Below, in pieces: positions 48,634 to 57,024 of a DNA stretch of 64,000 nt (its first letter is position 1; each line of letters begins with the position of its first letter). The position numbers were made by a program, and so were the translations under genes. Location: the NCBI RefSeq assembly GCF_030994125.1, contig NZ_CP099917.1, positions 620,001 through 684,000 on the forward strand. The letters are read 5' to 3'. This DNA comes from Pseudoalteromonas xiamenensis (GTDB taxonomy: Bacteria; Pseudomonadota; Gammaproteobacteria; Enterobacterales; Alteromonadaceae). The notes under the pieces were generated by a model that made no database searches, was not told where the DNA came from, and worked only from the letters and a program-made list of their open reading frames with translations.

Positions 48634-48743
48634 TGGATAACGAACTCATTTTACTCAGTATCCTAGCACTGCCAATCGTCAGTATGTTCAGTGTTTACTT
48701 TGGGATTGTAGGATTGAAATCGTTAAGTCAGTGGTGGAGTTAA
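48633..48743 (+). CDS. 36-residue membrane peptide coupled to the preceding gene
   Basis: MDNELILLSILALPIVSMF and onward: residues 5-28 form one transmembrane helix, ending QWWS. GGGGAG lies nine bases before the ATG, and the ATG overlaps the preceding stop. The length is below usual annotation limits. A 9-bp hairpin overlaps its stop. Together with the 83-residue exported protein it may form an envelope-associated pair; function unknown. Confidence 0.72.
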   Translation: MDNELILLSILALPIVSMFSVYFGIVGLKSLSQWWS

Positions 48744-48759
48744 GTTGTTGCCACCACTG
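48729..48759 (+). promoter_or_regulatory. hairpin at the end of the small-protein pair
   Basis: CAGTGGTGG and CCACCACTG form a perfect 9-bp stem with a 13-base loop that contains the stop codon. No U-tract, so mRNA 3'-end stabilisation is more likely than intrinsic termination. Confidence 0.5.
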
Positions 48760-48807
48760 AACCCCTAATTCGACTGCGCAGAAAACAAAACTATACGCGC
48801 ATAGAAT

Positions 48808-48838
48808 ATAAAAACCCGCGAACTCAACGTGCACGGGC
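48808..48838 (-). terminator. terminator after the peroxiredoxin gene
   Basis: The minus strand has CCCGTG, an 11-base loop, CGCGGG (one G-U pair) and then TTTTTATATT. Confidence 0.7.
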
Positions 48839-48889
48839 TTCTTATTTAGCTTAGCGAAGAGCGCAAGCGCACTCTACGAAAAACTGAAA

Positions 48890-49495
48890 TTATAACTGAT
48901 CTGTATTTTCAGATAGGAACTTAGCAACACCTGCTGGGCTTGCATCCATACCAGCTTTACCTTCAGTCCAACCAGCTGGGCAAACTTCACCGTGCTCGCT
49001 GTGGAATGCAAGTGCATCAACCATACGTAGCATTTCATCAATGTTACGGCCTAATGGAAGGTCGTTAACTACTTGGTGACGTACGTTACCTTCTTCATCA
49101 ATTAGGAAAGAACCACGGAAAGCAACACCTGCTTCTGGGTGCTCAACGTCGTATGCTTTACAGATTTCGTGTTTAACGTCAGCAACTAAAGCGTATTTAA
49201 CTGGACCGATACCGCCTTCGTTTACTGGAGTGTTACGCCATGCATTGTGAGAGAATTGAGAATCGATTGAAACACCGATTACTTCAACACCACGTTTTTG
49301 GAACTCTTCGTAGCGCTTGTCAAAAGCAATAAGTTCTGAAGGACAAACGAAAGTGAAATCAAGTGGGTAGAAGAAAATAACCGCTTTCTTACCTTTGATA
49401 TTTGCATGAAGGTTATAGCTATCTACGATTTCGCCGTTACCTAGTACAGCTGCAGCAGTAAAATCTGGTGCCTGACGGCCTACTAATACACCCAT
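48890..49495 (-). CDS. typical 2-Cys peroxiredoxin (AhpC/Prx1 type)
   Basis: 201 residues from MGVLVGRQAPDF at 49495 with GGAG ten bases upstream. Peroxidatic Cys51 in FYPLDFTFVCPSE; resolving Cys in GEVCPAGW near residue 170. The C-terminal GGIGP and YF-like segments are those of sensitive, Prx1-type enzymes (GGIGP is present). Scavenges hydrogen peroxide and alkyl peroxides in the cytoplasm. Confidence 0.95.
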   Translation of the reverse strand: MGVLVGRQAPDFTAAAVLGNGEIVDSYNLHANIKGKKAVIFFYPLDFTFVCPSELIAFDKRYEEFQKRGVEVIGVSIDSQFSHNAWRNTPVNEGGIGPVKYALVADVKHEICKAYDVEHPEAGVAFRGSFLIDEEGNVRHQVVNDLPLGRNIDEMLRMVDALAFHSEHGEVCPAGWTEGKAGMDASPAGVAKFLSENTDQL

Positions 49496-49762
49496 TGTTT
49501 TCTCCAATTAGTTAGGTTTAGATCCAAATGCCAAAATGGCGATGTTAGAAATATGGTGGCTTTGAAGATAAATTCAAGTCGCCACGACAAATTTTTGCCT
49601 AGTTTATTGAGACAACGAATAAAAGAACAATCGAATTATCCGATGACTGTAATTGATAAAATCGATGATCTTAGTAATTGAGTGAATCTTACTCAAAATA
49701 AAGAAACAGAACGCAGGCTATGGATAAAAAAGAAAAACAACTAAAGCCATTGTGTTAAAAGC

Positions 49763-49787
49763 AAAAACGGCGCTAGTTGCGCCGTTT
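49763..49787 (-). terminator. terminator after fadR
   Basis: The minus strand has AACGGCGC, loop AACTA, GCGCCGTT and then TTTG just past the fadR stop. Confidence 0.88.
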
Positions 49788-49789
49788 AA

Positions 49790-50506
49790 TTAATTGTCCA
49801 TGATGTCGCTTGGCAAGTCACTGCGGATCTGCTGCCAAATTTCACCACTTCGATGACCGTATTTACGCATCAGTGAAATAGCACCGTCATGTTCACCTCG
49901 CTCAGCAAGCCCCATTAAATCCGTATAGAATTCACGTGCTAGTTGGCGTGTGCGTGTATCCGCGAAGTAGTGACAACCAATTTTGGAATAAAGACCTTTA
50001 AAACCATTTAAAATCAATACGTAGATCTTATTATTACCGGCGATTGCTAAGTTGTGGTGTACTTGGTAGTCAAAATCCGCGTACGCCTCTGCTGTGTCTT
50101 CTACGTCAGCATGTTTACCCAAGATTTCAACTACTGCTTGCGAATTCAATTTAATCGCTGCGCGCGTATAAATAGCACTAATATTGGTACGTGCGGAGAG
50201 TAACTGATCAGTAAGCTCTGGCATTCTGTCTTCATCTAGACGTGCTAAAGTTTCTAAAATGTTTAAACCCGAAGTTTCCCAGAAGTTATTTACACGCGTT
50301 GGTTTACCATGTTGGATTGTCAACCAACCATCACGTGCCAAACGTTGAAGTACTTCTCTTAAAGTCGTGCGAGTTACGCCGATAAGTTCAGAGAGCTCAC
50401 GCTCTGCAGGTAGAATAGAACCAGGCGGAAATTCACCGTTCCAGATAGATTCAACTATATACTCCTCAGCAAATCCAGCTGGGCTTTTCGCTTTGAAAAT
50501 TCTCAT
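49790..50506 (-). CDS. fadR: fatty-acid metabolism regulator FadR
   Basis: 238 residues. GntR winged helix at the N-terminus ([41 protein letters not shown]) and the FadR acyl-CoA domain with [18 protein letters not shown]. Controls fad and fab genes in response to long-chain acyl-CoA. A FadR-like operator lies 52 bases upstream of the start. The usual neighbour nhaB is absent; dsbB is divergent. Confidence 0.95.
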   Translation of the reverse strand: MRIFKAKSPAGFAEEYIVESIWNGEFPPGSILPAERELSELIGVTRTTLREVLQRLARDGWLTIQHGKPTRVNNFWETSGLNILETLARLDEDRMPELTDQLLSARTNISAIYTRAAIKLNSQAVVEILGKHADVEDTAEAYADFDYQVHHNLAIAGNNKIYVLILNGFKGLYSKIGCHYFADTRTRQLAREFYTDLMGLAERGEHDGAISLMRKYGHRSGEIWQQIRSDLPSDIMDN

Positions 50507-50555
50507 CTAACGTCCACTCACTTGCGACTAAAGTGTAATTTGATCACTTACAATC

Positions 50556-50572
50556 CACTGATTGTACCAGAT
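50556..50572. promoter_or_regulatory. candidate FadR operator
   Basis: CTGAT-N3-ACCAG (50558-50570), reading ATCTGGTACAATCAGTG on the fadR strand, agrees with the FadR consensus CTGGT-N3-ACCAG at all but one base of each half. It lies in the fadR-dsbB divergent region, close to fadR, fitting autoregulation. Confidence 0.55.
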
Positions 50573-50722
50573 GATCCTGAACTAACAAGCAAAGTTATTA
50601 AGATATAAAGAACTTATGCAAATATTTGCAACAAAACCGACATATAGGTGAGTAGCCTCAAAAAGGTTGCTATCTTTTAGGTCCATCGCACATAATAAGC
50701 CTCAAAAAATGAGAGTGATTTT

Positions 50723-51241
50723 ATGGCTTGGCTAAAAACCCTTCCCTACGAACGTAAAGCTTGGTTGATACTTGCTTTAACGGCATTTTTACTTGAGTGC
50801 TGTGCACTCTATTTCCAATATGGAATGGGACTTGAACCCTGTATTATGTGTATCTATCAGCGCACAGCTGTATTAGGTCTATTAGCTGCGGGATTACTTG
50901 GTGCCGTCAATCCAGATAACCTAGGTTGCAGAATCGTAGGTTTCGCTACATGGGGCATTTCTAGTATTTGGGGTTTTCAAATAGCTCGTGAGCATATCGC
51001 GATGCAAAACACAGACGACCCTTTTGCTTTCACGTGTGACAGATTCCCGAATTTCCCCGAATTCATGCCATTGCACGAATGGCTGCCTAATTTTTTCGCA
51101 GCAACGGGTGATTGCGGAAACATTGATTGGATGTTTGTAGGTTTGAGCATGCCAGGCTGGATGGAGATCCTTTTTGCCCTGTATAGCGCCCTGTTTATTG
51201 CTGTGCTTGGGTTTCATCTTTTTAATTTAAAAAAGGTTTAG
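50723..51241 (+). CDS. dsbB: disulphide bond oxidoreductase DsbB
   Basis: 172 residues, four transmembrane segments. First redox Cys pair CIMC near residue 41 in the first periplasmic loop; second pair in FTCDRF and GDCGN. ERKAWLILALTAFLLE and LEPCIMCIYQR are typical. Transfers electrons from DsbA to quinones. A 98-residue gene begins three bases after its stop. Confidence 0.95.
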   Translation: MAWLKTLPYERKAWLILALTAFLLECCALYFQYGMGLEPCIMCIYQRTAVLGLLAAGLLGAVNPDNLGCRIVGFATWGISSIWGFQIAREHIAMQNTDDPFAFTCDRFPNFPEFMPLHEWLPNFFAATGDCGNIDWMFVGLSMPGWMEILFALYSALFIAVLGFHLFNLKKV

Positions 51242-51244
51242 TGA

Positions 51245-51541
51245 GTGCCATTTACGTTGAAGCGAGTTAAAAAACTCGAACATTACAAAGTAACAGAGCG
51301 GCAAACGATTTTATCCATTGCACTGTCAGTAATAGATGTAAAACAAAAAGTGATCATGAGAGTGTGCAAATTGCTTTTGCTTACACCAGTATTTGCATCC
51401 CTCGCCTACTTCCAAGGTTGGTCACTTTTACCAATTTTACTGATTGCTGGACTACTCTACCCGATTCTGACTTTGCCCATTGAAATTTGGTTTGCTCGAA
51501 ATCATTTTGATAAAGCCATTGAGATTTTCGAAAAGGGCTAA
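51245..51541 (+). CDS. small membrane protein downstream of dsbB
   Basis: 98 residues from GTG 51245, three bases past dsbB. Two hydrophobic segments near 42-58 and 61-78 (CKLLLLTPVFASLAYF, LLPILLIAGLLYPIL), charged ends. The N-terminal ERQTILSIALSVI resembles Alteromonadales DUF6170-like proteins, but this is uncertain. Cotranscription with dsbB is likely; role unknown. Confidence 0.72.
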   Translation: MPFTLKRVKKLEHYKVTERQTILSIALSVIDVKQKVIMRVCKLLLLTPVFASLAYFQGWSLLPILLIAGLLYPILTLPIEIWFARNHFDKAIEIFEKG

Positions 51542-51560
51542 TGCCCTTTTCTGCCTTTTT
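51531..51560. terminator. bidirectional terminator after the dsbB unit
   Basis: AAAAGGGC, loop TAAT (including the stop) and GCCCTTTT, then CTGCCTTTTT. It also faces the comEA-like gene on the other strand. Confidence 0.8.
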
Positions 51561-51864
51561 ACAATTCAACTACCCCTCTTAGTTTATCAACCAATTTCGG
51601 TCCTATTCCTTTCACTAAGAGTAAATCATCTAAATTATTAAATTCACCAAGCTCAAGACGCTTATCCAAAATCGCCTGTGCTTTTTTCTCACCGATACCC
51701 GGCAACTGAGTCAACATGATGAGATCTGCAGTATTAAGATTTATTTTGAGCGGCTGAATTTGCGATGAGTCCGAAATCGTTTCTTGTTCATTCGCCATTA
51801 CTGGAAACAAGGGTTGCAACGTACTTAGTATAAAAAATAGGGTAATAACTTTAATTAGGTTCAT
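51559..51864 (-). CDS. ComEA-like helix-hairpin-helix protein
   Basis: 101 residues from ATG 51864 with AGGAGGAA seven bases upstream. Signal peptide (MNLIKVITLFFILSTLQPLFPVMA), then one HhH pair: INLNTADLIMLTQLPGIGEKKAQAILDKR and GIGPKLVDKL. Small exported HhH proteins of this type bind DNA and act in uptake in competent Gram-negatives. Divergent from yebG. Confidence 0.88.
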   Translation of the reverse strand: MNLIKVITLFFILSTLQPLFPVMANEQETISDSSQIQPLKINLNTADLIMLTQLPGIGEKKAQAILDKRLELGEFNNLDDLLLVKGIGPKLVDKLRGVVEL

Positions 51865-52010
51865 TTCTATTCCTCCTTGGACATATAAACCAACAATTGC
51901 TCTCCTGAGCAATGTAATAAAAGATAACTATTTAGTCCCTGTCAAAGCCGAAAAGATGAAATTTAGATGAAAAAATACCATGGGGACTTGCAAAAAATCA
52001 CAGTTAGATT

Positions 52011-52030
52011 TACTGTATAAAAAAACAGTA
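52011..52030 (+). promoter_or_regulatory. LexA (SOS) box upstream of yebG
   Basis: TACTGTATAAAAAAACAGTA is a near-perfect LexA box (CTGT-N8-ACAG with flanking TA) 18 bases before the yebG ATG. Confidence 0.92.
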
Positions 52031-52048
52031 TTTCAATTGAGGGCGAAT

Positions 52049-52342
52049 ATGGCTGTTGTAATCAAATATGTGGTTGAAAGAGACGGAGTAGAACGTATGA
52101 CATTCACCAGCAAAAAAGAGGCTGATGCCTACGATAAAATGTTGGATATTGCTGAGTCATTAGAAACCCTACTCCAGAAAGTAGACGTTCCTTTGAGCGA
52201 ACAACAAGTGGAGTCACTTGCCCTCGAAATTGCAAAACGCAAAGAAGAATTTTCTTCAGTGCTTAAAGGCAGCACGCCTGTAGAGAAAAAACCAGCAAAA
52301 TCCTCTGCAAAAGTAACTGAATTGAATAAGCAAGCGGGTTAA
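52049..52342 (+). CDS. yebG: SOS-regulated YebG family protein
   Basis: 97 residues from ATG 52049 (GAGGG upstream); the longer frame from 51980 crosses the LexA box and is rejected. MAVVIKYVVERDG and MTFTSKKEADAYDKMLD are strongly conserved with E. coli YebG; the C-terminus is Lys/Ala-rich and variable. DNA-damage induced, function not established. Confidence 0.92.
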   Translation: MAVVIKYVVERDGVERMTFTSKKEADAYDKMLDIAESLETLLQKVDVPLSEQQVESLALEIAKRKEEFSSVLKGSTPVEKKPAKSSAKVTELNKQAG

Positions 52343-52564
52343 CTTAGTCTTCTGTGTTTCTTTCCGATGATAGGCTTTGCATCTTGTTTAGGGTCTTAAC
52401 CTAAAGCATTCGAGCTAAGCCTTTAACTGCTTTTGCGCAGTGCCTGCATCTCTTTCATATCCTATTGAGCGTGTGAATTTTTGATGTGTCCTGTGTCAAC
52501 TTTTAAACACCAATACCGTAGTAAATTCAGCCTGATTTGCAGGACACCGAATATCCTATCTAAA

Positions 52565-52592
52565 CAAAAAAGCCGCACTAAATCGCGCGGCC
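52565..52592 (-). terminator. terminator after the aminotransferase gene
   Basis: The minus strand has GCCGC, a 10-base loop, GCGGC and then TTTTTTG. The rest of the 270-base gap after yebG shows only weak inverted repeats. Confidence 0.75.
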
Positions 52593-52612
52593 TTCACTGG
52601 ATAAATCTCGTT

Positions 52613-53803
52613 CTATTTTAGAACGTTAACCATTGCATTGACGAAATAATCCATGTTGCCATGGCTAATACCCGCAACGTTTACACGGCTTGAACCGACC
52701 ATATAGATGGCGTATTCCGTTTTTAATCTTTCAATTTGTTCTTTATTCAAACCTAAGAATGAGAACATACCGTGTTGACGCTCGATGAACGAGAAATCTT
52801 GTTCAACACCAGCTTCAGCTAAACGTGTTTTAATTAAACCACGGAATTCGTTGATACGACCGCGCATCTCGTCTAGCTCCTGATGCCACTCTTGAGTCAG
52901 TTCGTTACTACCCAAAATTGTCGCAACAATATCCGCACCGTGTGCCGGTGGCATTGAGTAAATACTGCGAACAACGCTTAGCAATACTGAATTAGAAACA
53001 TCGGCTGTTGCTGCATTTTCGCTGATAATTGAACATGCACCAACGCGTTCACGGTACAATCCAAAATTCTTTGAACAAGATGAGCAAATGATTAATTCAT
53101 CGACTGTGTCTGCCAACAATCTCAAGCCAGCGGCATCAGCGTCTAAACTAGTACCGAAACCTTGATAAGCAATATCAACAAGTACTGTAAAGCCGACGTC
53201 TTTTGCTAACTCTGCAAATACTTTCCACTGTTCAGCATTCAAATCCATACCGCTTGGGTTGTGGCAGCAAGCATGAATCAATACTACATCACCCTTTGAA
53301 ACTGACTTCAAAGTGTCAATCATTTCGTTAAACAAAAGATCTTTGTTTTCATAGTCGTAATAAGGATATTCTTTAACACCAAGACCTGCAGCTTCGAACA
53401 AACTGATGTGGTTTGCCCAAGTCGGCGTAGTCACCCATACGGTCGCATTGGTATTACAACGTTTAATAAACTCAGCAGCAACTCGTAAAGACCCCGTACC
53501 ACCTGGCGTTTGAGCTGTGCGAACACGATTGGCCAGTAGTGCTTTATGTTCACCTAGCAGTAACGATTCCATTTTTTGACAAAAATCTAAATTACCAGCA
53601 AGACCGATGTAAGACTTGGTTGTTTCATTTTCTAAACGAAATGCTTCTGCCTTTTTCACGGCTCTCAAAACTGGCGTATTACCTTGTTCATCTTTATAAA
53701 CGCCTACACCCAAATCAATCTTATTTGGGTTAGTATCTTGCTTGAAAGCAGCCATAAGGCCGAGGATTGGATCTGTCGGTAACGGTTTGAGTGCTGAGAA
53801 CAT
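52613..53803 (-). CDS. aspartate/aromatic amino-acid aminotransferase (TyrB/AspC family)
   Basis: 396 residues, class I PLP enzyme. PTWANHISLFEAAG, HACCHNPSGMDL, IAYQGFGTSLD and the PLP Lys in SSCSKNFGLYRERVGA are present, plus substrate Arg region. AspC and TyrB cannot be told apart securely; nearby aro, phe and tyr genes suggest aromatic use. Confidence 0.93.
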   Translation of the reverse strand: MFSALKPLPTDPILGLMAAFKQDTNPNKIDLGVGVYKDEQGNTPVLRAVKKAEAFRLENETTKSYIGLAGNLDFCQKMESLLLGEHKALLANRVRTAQTPGGTGSLRVAAEFIKRCNTNATVWVTTPTWANHISLFEAAGLGVKEYPYYDYENKDLLFNEMIDTLKSVSKGDVVLIHACCHNPSGMDLNAEQWKVFAELAKDVGFTVLVDIAYQGFGTSLDADAAGLRLLADTVDELIICSSCSKNFGLYRERVGACSIISENAATADVSNSVLLSVVRSIYSMPPAHGADIVATILGSNELTQEWHQELDEMRGRINEFRGLIKTRLAEAGVEQDFSFIERQHGMFSFLGLNKEQIERLKTEYAIYMVGSSRVNVAGISHGNMDYFVNAMVNVLK

Positions 53804-53873
53804 GCTAAATCTCTTTCTTAGGGGTTAAATTCGGGTTTAATCTTAACATAAAAATTTCTTAATTCGACAAGCT

Positions 53874-54539
53874 TTAACGCGGTAAATAATGAGGAATTTT
53901 AATGCATACCGCGACGAAGAATGCCAACATCGCTTCAGTAAAAAACTCAGTTTGAAATGCTTCCGCGTCGATAATTCCAATACACTGTTGTTCTTCATTA
54001 AATAACGGTAAACACACTTCTGCACTGACTTTAGGGTCGCAGGTGTAATATTCACCACCCGACGCTACATAAGTTTCTACATCATTGATTATACGAGCTT
54101 TCCCGCTCAAACCAACTTGAACGTTATTACTTATTTGAGCAAATTCAGGTGTTAGCGGAAATAATGGCCGACTTGGAGCGCCTAGATAAGCCAATTTAAG
54201 TAATTGCGGGCCTTCAGACGTACTTCGCGCTTGATAGATGCCAAACCAATCTACATTTGTTTTTTGTTCAATAAAAAATACAATCTTTTGAAGGTCCGCA
54301 AGTGCGTCGTTGTTATCTTTATTCTTTGGAAGCTCTGACTCGAGTAAGAATGGCTCATCCTGTAATGCACCGAATAAGCTACATGCTCCACCTTCTCCTA
54401 GTTCAGGTATACGATAAGTCCATACAGGTGCTTGATTATTACTTGGTTCAGCAAGAAACTGATTTAATGCGTCGAGCGCGAGTTCAACTGATTTAACATC
54501 GATGTTTATTTTAGCGTTATTTAAGTAGGCTGAAATCAT
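53874..54539 (-). CDS. GAF-domain protein
   Basis: About 221 residues from ATG 54539 (GGAC upstream); the frame extends to 54578 without a ribosome site. A GAF domain spans residues 75-220 (KTNVDWFGIYQARS, SGKARIINDVETYVAS, AEVCLPLFNEEQQCIGIIDAE). The arrangement resembles free-methionine-R-sulphoxide reductases, with a Cys in YYTCDPKVSAEV, but ligand and activity are unproven. It lies just downstream of the partner-switch pair. Confidence 0.78.
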   Translation of the reverse strand: MISAYLNNAKINIDVKSVELALDALNQFLAEPSNNQAPVWTYRIPELGEGGACSLFGALQDEPFLLESELPKNKDNNDALADLQKIVFFIEQKTNVDWFGIYQARSTSEGPQLLKLAYLGAPSRPLFPLTPEFAQISNNVQVGLSGKARIINDVETYVASGGEYYTCDPKVSAEVCLPLFNEEQQCIGIIDAEAFQTEFFTEAMLAFFVAVCIKIPHYLPR

Positions 54540-54599
54540 TTGGACGTCCAAACTGCTAATTTGGAGGTAGACTAGCATTTGATTGAATAGCTGAAAAGC

Positions 54600-56246
54600 C
54601 TATTTCAGTGAATATATCATCTCTATTTCGTTTCCAGACTGGTTGTAGTTAACTTGGTCTGCGATTTCCCTTAACAGGCCTACTCCTCGACCGTGCTCGC
54701 GACCCATATTGTGGATATCACCACAACTTTGCTCAAAGCCAGTACCCGAATCGCATAGCTTAAAAATAACGGATAGTTTTTCAGGATCGTATCGAACAGA
54801 AATGACAATTTTTGCTTCGCTAAGATCCTTTAACGCGTCAGCTCTAAGGCTATAGAATTCCCAGAATCCCTCTTCTTTGTCCTTGATTGATGAATCCAAC
54901 CCCAAAACACCGTGGTCAAGTGCATTATTGTATGCTTCTGAAAGTAGCAAAAAGAAATTTGATCTATGGGCTTCAAGCCCGTCGACTTGAGATAACATAT
55001 CGACTAACTCAAGTACAGGGTCTGTGCTGCGCATTTGTTCCGCATTCAATGAAAGACTTAAATTGAATGACAATTGTGAATAGTTAACTTCGCTGTCTTC
55101 TCTGTTTGGGAAAGGTAAACAGTTTAATATCGAAATGCTTAAGTCATCTTGTTGTAACTCCGAACAAGAAAACGCCCGCACCGAATCAACAATATCCCCG
55201 GTAGATATAGAGTTTCTCGACTTAATGAGTGCTTTTAAACGTTCGTCACCGTAAAATTGCCCCACATCGTTTTCTGTTTCGATTACTCCGTCCGTTGCGA
55301 TGAGAATACGCATTGATGGAGAAACTTCTAAATGAAGCAAGTTTCGTTCGAATTCACTTTCACTTAGAATTCCCATCGCCATATGCTGGGATTCGATAGT
55401 TCGAACCAACGTTCCATCGTGCTCTATCAAATAAGCATCAGGCAATCCACCTAACCACAATGACAAACTCTTGCCCGATTCACTTAGTTCCATGATCGTT
55501 GCGGCGCAAAACATATGGCCAGGCAACAGATTATAAAGCAACGCGTTCATCTCATAGGCGATATCACTTATCGACATGCCTTTATTGACCATAGTGTAAA
55601 AGACGCGAGATGCCGGTAAAGCGCCGACAGCAGCGGCTAGGCCATGACCGGTGAAATCACCCAGCATGCAATAAAGCCCACCCATTGGACTCTTTGCTAG
55701 TAAGAACATGTCGCCATTAAACATTGATGCTGGAGATAAATGAAAGTCAACGTGTTCTGGATATGCACCCTGTTCGTTTAGCGCATTCTTAAAAATGTGC
55801 TCTACGATTTCATGCTCTCGTTCTACTTGATTGTAGTGATATTCGAGCACTTTCTTCTGCTCATTCGTTTCTTGGCTTAATTTCCGAGTACGGGCGTGTG
55901 CTTTTATCTTTGCGCTAAGTATAATTCGGTCAAACGGCTTATGTATAAAATCATCACCGCCCACAGCAAGGCATTTCTCAAAGCTAGCGTGGTCTTCAAG
56001 TGCTGTTATAAAAATGATGGGTAGATAAACTTCGCCTGCTAGCTTTTTGATTAAAGGTGCAGCCTCAAAGCCATCCATTACTGGCATCATGACATCTAGT
56101 AACACGATGTCAATTTGATCATTTTCGACGATTTCAACCGCTTCACGACCATTTGTCGCAACAACAACGTCATACCGTTGTTGTTCCAACATTGCGCGGA
56201 GTAATGTGCAATTTAACGGTTGATCATCAACCACTAAAATACGCAT
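54600..56246 (-). CDS. HsbR-like receiver-PP2C phosphatase-anti-sigma kinase protein
   Basis: 548 residues in three modules. Receiver 1-120 with phospho-Asp51 (LLDVMMPVMDG); SpoIIE/PP2C phosphatase about 165-375 (GDMFLLAKSPMGGLYCMLGDFTGHGLAAAVGALPAS); GHKL kinase about 415-548 (SEAYNNALDHGVLG, GRGVGLLREIAD). This matches Pseudomonas HsbR, which switches phosphorylation of its STAS partner. The STAS gene ends two bases upstream, so the pair is one operon. Confidence 0.9.
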   Translation of the reverse strand: MRILVVDDQPLNCTLLRAMLEQQRYDVVVATNGREAVEIVENDQIDIVLLDVMMPVMDGFEAAPLIKKLAGEVYLPIIFITALEDHASFEKCLAVGGDDFIHKPFDRIILSAKIKAHARTRKLSQETNEQKKVLEYHYNQVEREHEIVEHIFKNALNEQGAYPEHVDFHLSPASMFNGDMFLLAKSPMGGLYCMLGDFTGHGLAAAVGALPASRVFYTMVNKGMSISDIAYEMNALLYNLLPGHMFCAATIMELSESGKSLSLWLGGLPDAYLIEHDGTLVRTIESQHMAMGILSESEFERNLLHLEVSPSMRILIATDGVIETENDVGQFYGDERLKALIKSRNSISTGDIVDSVRAFSCSELQQDDLSISILNCLPFPNREDSEVNYSQLSFNLSLSLNAEQMRSTDPVLELVDMLSQVDGLEAHRSNFFLLLSEAYNNALDHGVLGLDSSIKDKEEGFWEFYSLRADALKDLSEAKIVISVRYDPEKLSVIFKLCDSGTGFEQSCGDIHNMGREHGRGVGLLREIADQVNYNQSGNEIEMIYSLK

Positions 56247-56248
56247 GT

Positions 56249-56554
56249 TCAGTCGATTTCGAACTTTTTATCAAAACGCGATATCTGTAGAATTTTCTTT
56301 AGTTGCGGTCGACAGTTTGTTATATGGATAGATGAAACGCTTTCACCTAATGTTTTTTTCATATTGAGCAGCATACCCAAAGCCGAACTGTCCATATAGT
56401 CTGTTTCACGCAAATCAATAACAACCTTTTCCGTGCCAGAGCGAAGCTCTGCATAGGCCTGTCTGAATGATTGCACCAAATTAAAATCAAACTTACCACG
56501 AATTTGGATTGTCAGCGTTTTACCATCCGACGATGCACTAGTACTCAAACTCAT
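56249..56554 (-). CDS. HsbA-like STAS anti-sigma-factor antagonist
   Basis: 101 residues, one STAS domain. The phospho-acceptor motif YMDSSALGMLLNM has two Ser; the DLRET strand precedes it. GGGAG stands before the ATG. Its next gene two bases away is the phosphatase/kinase. In Pseudomonas such STAS proteins link to flagellar FlgM or diguanylate cyclases; partners here are unknown. Confidence 0.92.
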   Translation of the reverse strand: MSLSTSASSDGKTLTIQIRGKFDFNLVQSFRQAYAELRSGTEKVVIDLRETDYMDSSALGMLLNMKKTLGESVSSIHITNCRPQLKKILQISRFDKKFEID

Positions 56555-56694
56555 TAAAGACTCCCGTTAAAGCATGTATTAAAATCCGTTAACTCACTTA
56601 AATATAATTCGTTTCTTACTTTTAGCCAAAAATAAAAAATCAGTTTCTTAAATTTTGGTATGATAAAGATATCGTTATTTGATTGGAGACAATA

Positions 56695-57024
56695 ATGTCT
56701 GACTCTCGCCTCGTTTATTCAACTGATATGGGACGCATCAAACAACTTGAAGAAGTTGACACGCCTGAGATTAAGCTATTTAAAGATGGGTTCATCCGCA
56801 TTGAGCGTCAAACAAAAGGACGTAAAGGTAAAGGAGTGATGCTTGTTGTCGGGATAGATCCTGCCGAACATGATTTGAAGCAAGTCGCTAAGTCACTTAA
56901 AAGTAAAATGGGCCAAGGTGGTGCCGTTAAAGAAGGTCTGATTGAAATTCAGGGTGATGACCGAGACAAATTGAAAGGTTTACTTGAAGGGCTTGGTTTC
57001 AAAGTGAAACTGGCAGGAGGTTAA
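56695..57024 (+). CDS. yciH: SUI1/YciH translation factor
   Basis: 109 residues from ATG 56695 with GGAGAC upstream; the TTG four codons earlier is ignored. IRIERQTKGRKGKGVMLVVGID, LKSKMGQGGAVKEGLIEIQGD and LEGLGFKVKLAGG are SUI1 hallmarks, related to eukaryotic eIF1. Function in bacteria is only partly understood. The 3' end overlaps the convergent GGDEF-EAL gene by four bases, with no terminator between. Confidence 0.93.
   Translation: MSDSRLVYSTDMGRIKQLEEVDTPEIKLFKDGFIRIERQTKGRKGKGVMLVVGIDPAEHDLKQVAKSLKSKMGQGGAVKEGLIEIQGDDRDKLKGLLEGLGFKVKLAGG

Noticed and set aside
52485..52548. GTGTCCTG / CAGGACAC inverted arms downstream of yebG
   Set aside because: Arms are 8 bp and about 50 bases apart with no mobile-element gene nearby; chance is likely.
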